From NCBI GenBank assembly GCA_964017065.1, contig OZ024791.1, positions 6,376,547-6,440,546 on the forward strand: DNA of 64,000 nt. The letters run 5' to 3'. Under the pieces are notes generated by a model. It made no database searches, had not been told where the DNA came from, and was given only the letters and a program-made list of their open reading frames with translations. A program made the position numbers and the translations under genes. Every line of letters begins with the position of its first letter. Within the stretch, counting starts at the first letter, position 1. The DNA comes from Haliclona indistincta (Eukaryota > Porifera > Demospongiae > Haplosclerida > Chalinidae). Below, piece by piece: positions 39,401 through 50,104 of this stretch.

Positions 39401-42400
39401 CTCTCCTTGTCCCCACACCACTAGTATACACTGCTGGGTATGGTCTCCATTACTAGTGTATCTGATGGGTTGAGTATCAGTACACTGCAGTAGACACAGA
39501 ACATTGCAATGCATCTAGTTTATGTTCCATGACTTACCTGTGAGGCAGCTCTGTTGTGATGGCTCCATCTTGTTACCACCAGCTCTTCTGTGCAGTTCTG
39601 ATCTACTGCTTGTACTGGCTTGCTGTAGTGACTCATAGCTTCATGTAAATCAATTCAAACTGCAGCAATTGCTATAAGCTACTGCTATAATATACTGTAC
39701 TGGCAGGCAAAGCAAATAGATTCACAAAGATGCCTGCTTGATACAATAGAAAAATAGCACTTGGAGTCTTGGATAGTATACTCACCTTGTGTTTTGTTGC
39801 AGTGATATTCTGTTAGCAACTGTCTAATGTTGAATAGCCTGAGCCTTTTATATAACACAGCCACCCACACAATTACACCTTCCTGTTTATGTAGCTGATG
39901 CATGGTTATTGGCATTTATACTAATTAACATTTACTTCCCTAGGTGCTTAAGCCGCTTATGCAACGTCACAAATTCCAATCTCACATTTATACTAATTAA
40001 GAATTAATGTACCCAAAACAAGATAATTGTGTAACGTTCCAGGGAAGTAAATCTTACTCTTTAAAAAATTGAATACTAGGATGTTAGTGGGACAGAGACT
40101 ATACTAGAATCTACTACAGGCATGCCGAGTGGGATAGTTACTCGGACAGTATAGGAATGACTGACTAGGCATTTTATTTGAAGAAGGCACTGAAATACAG
40201 TACTGATATTCTGATGTGCACAACACATGTATACTGCAATACATTATAGGCTGCAGTAATGTTATACATGCATACTTGTGACAAGAAAGATTCGAATAAG
40301 AAATTTTTTGGATCAAATTTTTTGGTTCAAAGTTCGTGTATTAATTCTTTTATGGTTCGAATGGACCTTTGAAGACCTTATTTATTCACTTCAAGTGCCC
40401 TGCTTGTGTGCACAGAACAACAGCAGACGACACAGAGAAGCATACAACATTCCTGCTACAATCACCTACACACCAAACTAGTATCATATTGGCTGGTTAC
40501 CATAGTACCATATTGGCTCACACATCCCAACCACAACACAGTCATGCACAATGGACGTAATTGCATATATTATAATTTATTATATATTACTACAGTTACG
40601 TAGTATATATTATTTACGAAACATGTAACTACATGTATAAGTCAAAACAACAATAATTTATAATAATCACTCACACATTAAAATCCAGTGATTGTTACTG
40701 TTGCTTGTAGCAGCTCTTTTCTCTTCATGACTACCATTATACCCGGCTTGATGTGTCTCCGTTACTAGTGCGCTGCTGTAGAGGAGACAAAACCATGTTG
40801 CTTACCACTAATCATGTAGGTTCACCTATGGCTAGAGGGGGAATATCCCCCTCCTATGGCTAGTACTATCAATTCTCTGTCTCGTGTATGCTCACATGAT
40901 TTAGCCTTATATGTGAGATGAGATGTGAGTTGTGATGTGAGAGATGTTGTGAGATGTGAGTTATATATAAGAGGTGAGTCATACGTGAGAGGTGCAGCTG
41001 CAGATATTGTGTAGTATGGTTGAGTCAATACTGAGAATCAGTGTTACATTGCTTTTGAAACCAGTGCAGAACTGACTCTTAGCACATAATTATTGTGTTA
41101 CAATTGTTATTGAGAATATCAGTCTACTGTTTTCAATACTACACAAAAATGTATTTCTGTTCTCTTCACAAAACAAGTCTGTTAGTGATTTGTGACTGTA
41201 CATCACCTTGGACTGTGTACGATTTGTGACTGTGTACAATGATGCATTTGTACTAAAATGCATCATCTTGTATTTGCTTACTATTGATGATCTTGTGTTT
41301 GATAATGTATCTTTGATGTGATATTTTGTGTGCTCACATTGCTTGATATTTGAGATTTTAACACTAGTAGCACAAAAGCTCCAGTCTGTTTAAAACCACA
41401 GCAATTGTGCAATCTATAGCCCCTGTTACTCTAAACCAATAGACCCGGTCATTGTAGCTCTTGGTGCATAACTCACCATAGTCTGCTAACATGCAAGCTC
41501 CGGTCACTCTAAATCAACTAAACCAATAGACCCGGTCATTGTAGCCCTAAAGGCTTTTATCAATTCCCTTGTTGCATAGCTCTGGTCACCATGGTCTGCA
41601 TGCCTACAAGCTCTGGTTGCTCTATTATACCAACCCCACAGCAATCCTACAAGCTCAGCAAGTCTTTGTCAACATCTTTTCACTCTAAACAAATAGACCC
41701 AGTCACTATAGCCCTAAAGATACAAATCATTCCATAACTCCGGTCACCATAGTCTGCTGTCTATGAGCTCTTGTAACAGCAATTCTGCAGTAAACATGCA
41801 CTTATCAACCAACTGACCTGATCAGTCACAGTAGGCCCTATAAGGATATCGGCATACACACATTTCCAGAACAGCCACAGGGAAACAAAGTACTGGACAT
41901 TATTCTGTCTGCTATACCTAAGCTTGTTATCACTATGTGCCACTATACAGACACTATTGGTTGCCATGCTTCTGTACATGTTTATCTAAAATTCTGCTAG
42001 GATTTGTGTACTACTCCTGCCTATGGTTGCTTAGCCTCTCCACAGTACTCCTGTAAGCTCAGCAACCTACAGCTCCAAACCAATAGACCAAGTTACTGTA
42101 GCCTTAGTTAATTCCCTAGTTGCCTACAAGCTCTGGTTCCTCTATACCTTCCAACCCACTGCCTTTGTCAACCTATGAACTGAAACTAGATGGTCACTAG
42201 ACCCGGTCACTGTAGCCCTAGAGACAGAAGTCAATTCCCTAGGAGATGTCACAAGCCTAATAGCTCCGGTCATTCTATTCTACAAACCCACATCAACTCT
42301 GGAAGCCTTATAGCTCCAAACCAATAGACCCGGTCATTGTAGTACTAAAAGTTGCATAACTCCGGTCACCATAGTCTGCTGCCTATACAAGCTCCGGTCA

Positions 42401-45400
42401 CTCACAGCAACTCTGCTGTCAAGGTCCTATCACTTTTAAGTAATAAATAAGGTCACTGTAGCTCTAAAGATATTATTTGTTGCATAAAGATCTTGAGATT
42501 AATTTGCATAAAACATTTTGTCTACTCTGTGTCTACTATCAGTATGCTAACTGCATTGGTATATTTCCATGCTGCATTGCTATATTCCACTTTGGCCCAG
42601 CTCTAATGGAACCTACCTGTCATTTGAGTTACTTTTACCAGTCAGGCATAGTTGTTGGGCTTATACAGAATGAGCATTTAGGTACTTCAAATACACTACT
42701 GATGTGTGTTTAATAGCATCATGATTGGACTATGATAAACATTTGCCTGGTTCAGTTTGAGACTAGGTGAGACTGATAAGTAAATGGAGTTCTTTAGTCT
42801 TTCATTCAATAGATATAATTTTTAATGTACATACATAATATCTGCAAGTGTTTTTGACATGAATTGTTTATTGTTGATAGTAGTTCTTCTCTCCTTGTCC
42901 CCACACCACTAGTATACACTGCTGGGTATGGTCTCCATTACTAGTGTATCTGATGGGTTGAGTATCAGTACACTGCAGTAGACACAGAACATTGCAATGC
43001 ATCTAGTTTATGTTCCATGACTTACCTGTGAGGCATCTCTGTTGTGATGGCTCCATCTTGTTACCACCAGCTCTTCTGTGCAGTTCTGATCTACTGCTTG
43101 TACTGGCTTGCTGTAGTGACTCATAGCTTCATGTAAATCAATTCAAACTGCAGCAATTTATAACTACTAGCTACTGCTATAATATAAAGTATTGGCAGGC
43201 AAAGCAAATATATTCAACAAATAATAAGATGCCTGCTTAATACAATAGATAAATAGCACTTGGAGTCTTGGATAGTATACTCACCTTGAGTTTTTTTGCG
43301 ATAATATTCTGTTAGCAACTGTCTGATGTTGAACATCATGGGCCTTTTATATAACACAGCCACCCACACCTTCCTGTTTATTTAGCTGATTGCAATTTAT
43401 ATTAATTAAGAATTAAAGTACCCAAAACAAGATGGCAATGGTCTTTGGAATAATGGAATGTGTAACATTGCACAAGCACTTAGGAAAGAATATGTATTCT
43501 TTAAGACAAACTAGGATGTTAGTGGGCAGGGACTAGAATCTACTGCAGGCATGCCGGGTGGGATAGTTGCTGTGTATAGAAATGACTGACTAGGCATTGT
43601 ATTTGAAGAAGGCACTGAAATACAGTACTGATATTCTGATGTGCACAACACATGTATACTGCAATAGGCTGCAGTAATGTTATACATGCAAACTTGTGGC
43701 AAGAAAGATTCAAATAAGAAATTTTTTGGATCAAATTTTTTTGGTTGAAAGTTCGCGTATTAATTGTTTATAATTCTTTTATGGTTCGAATAGACCTATG
43801 AAGACTCTTATTTATTCACTTCAAGTGCTCTGCTTGTGTGCACTGAACAACAGCAGACAACGACACAGAGAAGCAACATTCCTGCTACAATCACCTACAC
43901 ACCAAACTAATAGCTCAACCAACCAAACCACAACACAGTCATGCACAATGGGCATACAATGGGCAATGGTAATACGTATATTACTACGGTCACATAGTAT
44001 AATTTTAATATTAATGAAACATGTAACTATAAGTCAAAACAACAATAATTTATAATAATCACTCACACATTAAAATCCAGTGATTGTTACTGTTGTTTGT
44101 AGCAGCTCTTTTCTCTTCATGACTACCATTACACCTGGCTTGATGTGTCTCCATTACTAGTGTGCTGCTGCATTTTTCTGTTCTCAAAAAATAAGTATGT
44201 TAGTAACTGTACATCACGATTTGTGACTGTGTACGATGTACTTAAAAGCATCATCTTGTATTTGCTTATTATTGATGATCTTGTGTTGGATAATGTATCT
44301 TTGATGTGATACTTTGTGTGCTCACATTGCTTATTATTTGAGTTTTTTAACACTAGTAGCACAAAACCTCCAGTCTGCTCTATAACCACAGCAATTGTGC
44401 AATCTATAGCTCCTGTCACTCTAAACCAATAGACCTGGTCATTGTAGCTCTTGGTGCATAACTCACCATAGTCTGCTAACATGCAAGCTCCGGTCACTCT
44501 AAATCAACTAAACTAATAGACCCGGTCATTGTAGCCCTAAAGGCTTTTATCAATTCCCTTGTTGCATAGCTCTGGTCACCATGGTCTGCATGCTTACAAG
44601 CTTGGGTTGGTTGCTCTATACCAACCCCACAGCAATCCTGCAGGCTCAGCAAGTCTTTGTCAACATCTGTTCACTCTAAACAATAGACCCAGTCACTATA
44701 GCCCTAAAGATACAAATCATTCCATAACTCCGGTCACCATAGTCTGCTGTCTATGAACTCCTGTAACAGCAATTCTGCAGTAAACATGCATTTATCAACC
44801 AACTGACCTGATCAGTAGCCCTATAAGGATATCGTTTAATTTTCTAGTTTTCCAGAACTGCCACAGAGAAACATGCCGAGAATGCCTCAGAGTACTGGAC
44901 ATTATTCTGTCTGCTATACCTAAGCTTGTTGTCACTATGTGCCACTATACAGACACTATTGCTTGCCATGCTTCTGTATATCTAAAAATTCTGCCGGGGA
45001 TTTGTTTACTGCTCCTGCCTATGGTTGCTTAGCCTCTCCACAGCACTCCTGCAAGCTTATCATGTATGGCTGCTTAGCCTCTCCACAGTACTCCTGCAAG
45101 CTTATCATGTATGGCTGCTTAGCCTCTCCACAGCACTCCTGCAAGCTTATCATGTATGGCTGCTTAGCCTCTCCACAGTACTCCTGCAAGCTTATCATGT
45201 ATGGCTGCTTAGCCTCTCCACAGCACTCCTGCAAGCTTATCATGTATGGCTGCTTAGCCTCTCCACAGCACTCCTGCAAGCTTATCATGTATGGCTGCTT
45301 AGCCTCTCCACAGCACTCCTGCAAGCTTATCATGTATGGCTGCTTAGCCTCTCCACAGCATTCCTGCAAGCTTATGATGTATGGCTGCTTAGCCTCTCCA

Positions 45401-48400
45401 CAGCATTCCTGCAAGCTTATCATGTATGGCTGCTTAGCCTCTCCACAGTACTCCTGGAAGCTTATCATGTATGGCTGCTTAGCCTCTCCACAGTACTCCT
45501 GCAAGCTTATCATGTATGGCTGCTTAGCCTCTCCACAGTACTCCTGCAAGCTTATCATGTATGGCTGCTTAGCCTCTCCACAGTACTCCTGCAAGCTTAT
45601 CATGTATGGCTACTTAGCCTATTCCTGCAAGCTTATCATGTGTGGTTGCTTAGCCTCTCCACAGTACTCCTGCAAGCTTATCATGTATGGCTGCTTAGCC
45701 TCTCCACAGTACTCCTGCAAGCTTATCATGTATGGCTGCTTAGCCTCTCCACAGTACTCCTGCAAGCTTATCATGTATGGCTACTTAGCCTATTCCTGCA
45801 AGCTTATCATGTGTGGTTGCTTAGCCTCTCCACCGCACTCCCGCAAGTAGACCAGGTCACTGTAGCCTTAGTTAATTCCCTAGTTGCCTACAAGCTCCGG
45901 TTACTCTATACCTACCAACACACTGCAAACCTTCGTCAACCTATAAACTGAAACTAGATGGTCACTAGACCCGGTCACTGTAGCCCTAGAGACAGAAGTC
46001 AATTCCCTAGGAGATGTCACAAGCCTAATAGCTCCGGTCATTCTATTCTACAAACCCACAAGCCTTATAGCTCCAAACCAATAGACCTGGTCACTGTAGC
46101 ACTAAAAGTTGCATAACTCCGGTCACCATAGTCTGCTGCCTATACAAGCTCTGGTCACTCACAGCAACTCTGCTATCAAGGTCCTATCACTTTTAAATAA
46201 TAAATAAGGTCACTGTAGCTCTAAAGATATTATACTGCGTTCACACAGGCATGTGAAGCAAGCCAGCCCAGGTCAGCGCGGGTAACTGGCACGTTATTTG
46301 GCTGCGTTCACACAGGAGCACGCAAGCGAGTTCGAGCTCGCTACATGCAATAATGAAGGGGCGGATACTTCCTGGTAATAAAATGAATGGCTAAAATGGC
46401 GACGAACCGAGCGTCGAACGATCACTGCTCATGCAGTTACGAGTAGGTAGGCGCATTGTGTACCACTTCAGAAGTACTTTTCTAAGCAGATATCATCAAT
46501 AAACTAACCGCTGACTCTTGGTTACGGTCAGGTTACTATGAATATTGGTTGCGGTTGTTGAATATTGGTAAAGATCCGGTACCAACAGTTATTGCATTCC
46601 TGACTAAACATATCAACATCTTATTCTGTGTTTTGAGTGTATATCAGTGTAATAGATTGCAGGAGCGATGTACAACTGTAAAGTGAATCTGTACCATGAA
46701 AAATCATTCACAACATGAACATTGCATAAAACACAAATCATGTAATAGCATTAATGTTTGTAGCATCTTTTTCCTTTGGCCCAGACCAGCAGTCTTCTAT
46801 TGTCAGTAGTATCATTATCAGTGCACTACAATGGAGACAAAATGTTGACAAGTTGAACTTTACCGTACATGTAACAAGTTTTCCTTCAAAAAACCTAACT
46901 ACTGGTAAACCAGCCTATCTTTATCTATTCAACAGAGCTCTAAAATTAAAAGATATCATTGATAAACAGCAGCCAGCATAATAGGCCTTCACTAATGACC
47001 CACTATGCACAACATACACAAACTGAGAACTTAATCTAGTTAGAGGCACAGTAAGACTAAACAAAAGAACAGAGAATGCTGATTGTGGAATAGGTATTCT
47101 GAGCTCTATGAGCATCTGGCTGGCTTACTTGTGAGGCATCTCTTCTTCTCTGGTGTATGGTGTGTCTCCATCCAGTAGTGACTACTAACTCACTAGTCTC
47201 TTTACTGTATTCCACTGCTTCTATGGGTCTACAATCCATTGCAGTTCTTTGCTCACAGTTGATCTCACAAAAATCATTGATAAAATGGCTCTTAGCTAGT
47301 GCTTTTATAGGCAGAGGGGAGGAACCGGATGTGTGCTTTGATCTGCAAACACTGAATTCAATTAAGAATATGAGCTTGTGGTCCAGAGGTTTCCCATTGT
47401 TTTGATTACCATGTAAACAGTAATCAAAATAGCCTTGCCAATGAGTTCATTAATGAAGTCGTGACTTGCCTTATTTGGAAAGTGTATTAGCAGTATAATG
47501 CTCTGTGGTTAAAGTTAACCTATTGTGATACACTCAGCTGTTGACCCTGTGAAACCCTAGGTCTGTATGTACTCTAGACAGCGGCAATAAAGTTAGTACA
47601 CGAACGACAGTGGATGCTTGATGATCTGAGAGACGATGGCTAAAGGCTAATAGCTCGCTAGAAGTAGTACTAACTCCAGATGACATCCCAGGAACTAAAC
47701 TTGCTGAGCCATACAAACAGCACACTGTTGCTGCTCTGCACTGGTGGCTTCTTTGCAGATATTACTGCCCTACATCTCCATCTGGACAGTGTAACGAACA
47801 AACCCGTGTGCTGTCTTTCACATCATCCTCTTGCAGAGAAAACTCTTTCAACCACAACGCTCGTCTTTCTTTCTGCCTTGGAATGCGATGGAAGGTTTCT
47901 TCTGGGTTGGTCGTCCTACTAGTACCACACACTGTGCATCTTTGGCCTGGCATTTTGCGCGTACCGCTTACCGATCGTGCAAACAAAGACTATTCAGCGC
48001 TTGCAAACACGTTCTAGTTTTGCACTGTATTCGTATAATAGAAGTAAACGGTCTGGTTTTAGCAGAGCCGGAGTTTTAAAGTTAGACCTCCATTGCCAGC
48101 AATACATTTTGGACAGCTATCTGGAGATCCAGCCGTGACGTCACGTCAATTATTCGCTAATTAAATTCTTTAGCGCTTACATGCAACTGGTCTATTGCTG
48201 CATGTTTGTTGTGTTTTTATTAGTCTCTTCTCTCTTGTGGTGTTCAGGTATTTCACATCGTTCATGAACATGGTACACTCACTCAATAGCCTGGAGCTCT
48301 CCAAGCTGGGTCAGATCAGGAAGCAGACTGCTACCCGCCATATCTCCTCTCTCAGAGACACCACCATACTAGCAATGTCCAACATGCTCACAGCTAACAT

Positions 48401-50031
48401 CGACAGTGGACTGACACACGCCATTGGTTAGTCTGAAACAATGATAGAGAATCTGCCAGTTTTATAAACTAACAGTGTTTTATGGTTGCTGTGAGTATCA
48501 CTGTGTCATGTAGGTCTGGGCTATCACAAGGAGTTGAAGACACGAACTAGCTTCATTGAAGTCCTTTCCTCCATTCTCAAGCAAGTATGTAATTCCTTGT
48601 ACAGTACACAACTAAGCTTTTTCCAAGATTCGTGCAAGAAGCTTAATTTATGATGTTTAAAGTTCAAAAAATTTTTTTGGTTTAACCCTTTAAGGCCTAT
48701 AGCGGCTTTAGCGCCATAATTGACTCCACCTACTCTAGACGTCATAAAAAGTGCTCTAGAAAGGTCAAATCAAGTTTATTTGCAAAATATGACTTTACCT
48801 GAAAAAACCACCTGTTTTTCGGCACGCCCTCCCCACTAAAACGTACAGCATGGGGGGAATTTTAAAGGGGGGTGTCCCCCCGTTAACCCGGGGTTCGAAG
48901 GGGCAGAGCCCCTCGCCACTTTTGGCATTTTTAAGGCTTCAGGATGCCCGGAAATGCATACTTGGGCATGAAATATGGTCTAAGCTATGCTGTTTGCTCA
49001 CCTGGACACCACCAGGTTTTTGTATCAGTCACAAGGGCTAAACGAAGACCAAAATTGGCTGAAAAATGACGAGGTCGCAGCACTTAAGCGGCTTCAGTTC
49101 CGAAGTGGGAGTGGCCAACTCAGACTTTAGTACATGGTCGTAAACGTTGACATACCAGGAAACAACAGTGCTAGTTTGGAACAGCTAACGTACTGCATGT
49201 TGTAGAAAATGCAAGACAAACTGTCAGTTTAGAGCAAGTCGAATTTTCGTCAAAATAATTCAGTCACTAAAGAGTTAATGTGCAAAGTCACACAATGTGT
49301 GTTTGCATGCAAGTTAAAGTCTGCTGCATTCTCATCTCCAGGGTGCTGAGTTCAACAGTCTTGCGGACACTGCTTTAGCCGATCGTTACAACCAGCTGCT
49401 TGATCTAGTTACCATGGAAACAGATGAAGGTGAACACCCAATTATGATCGCACTGATCAATGCAATTCCATTCGACAACATGGTACAGTGCTAGCTCCAA
49501 CAAATCAAAACTTCATAACATGCTATTTTCCCCAAACAGGACGATCTTGCAGAGGTTCTGGTAGTGTTGTTTGATTATAAGAACAAGCTTCCCTCCTTTC
49601 TCACTGAGATCCTTACCACTGAGGCATGTCTCTCTTCCTATTGTCACCTTCATTTGCCTTCTCTTCCTAATCTACAGGTTGAAGCACTGGATAGTGGTCG
49701 TTTAGATACGTTGTTTCGAGGCAACACTATCGCATGCAAAGTGTTGTCTATATCGTTCAAAACGTTTGGTCTATACTACCTTCAGTCGGTTCTCCGCCCA
49801 CTCATTCTCTCACTAATGAAGTCACATGACTGTGACTATGAGGTTGATCCTACTAGGATTAGTGATACATCTAGCTTGAAGACCAATCAAGCCAACTTGC
49901 TGAATCTGGTCTCCTCCTTCTACAAGACCATACTCAGCTCACTGCCCAGTTTGCCTCTGCAGCTAAGAACACTCTGTCATATACTCTATCAGGTTAGTCA
50001 ATGTCTCATATTCTACTACAGCCTTACTTCC

Positions 50032-50104
<73 letters not shown>

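Larger units (their letters stand above)
37140..44250. repeat. Tandem duplication of a 3-kb unit
   Basis: The order CATCATCTTGTATTTGCTTA segment, CCGGTCA-rich segment, 360-nt linker, mini-gene A, spacer repeat, decayed exon b repeats from 37140 to 41260 (4.1 kb including a 566-bp insertion) and from 41260 to 44250 (3.0 kb), and starts again at 44250. Mini-genes A5 and A6 are paralogues made by this duplication. Confidence 0.75.
24601..48247 (+). other. NF1 intron 16: 23.6-kb repeat-built intron holding antisense mini-genes
   Basis: The donor GTAAGCC (24601) and acceptor GTGTTCAG (ending 48247) join exons 16 and 17 in phase (..LFLK / YFTSFMNMV..), so the whole block is intronic. It is more than 100 times the typical intron here. 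It contains eight mini-gene copies on the minus strand, five copies of a CCGGTCA-rich segment, at least four inverted-repeat elements, minisatellites, a THAP fragment and long inverted duplications. Stretches between the listed items are diverged copies of the same modules; I see no NF1 coding sequence inside. Confidence 0.9.

Noticed and set aside
44939..45951. Open frames of 194-308 codons on both strands
   Set aside because: Translation of the 45-nt minisatellite, open because the unit is a multiple of three and has no stops.
49624..49677. Reading NF1 exons 20 and 21 as one exon
   Set aside because: The frame is open, but the extra 18 residues interrupt an otherwise good alignment before the arginine finger, and the segment is pyrimidine-rich with a proper CAG acceptor; a GC-AG intron fits better.
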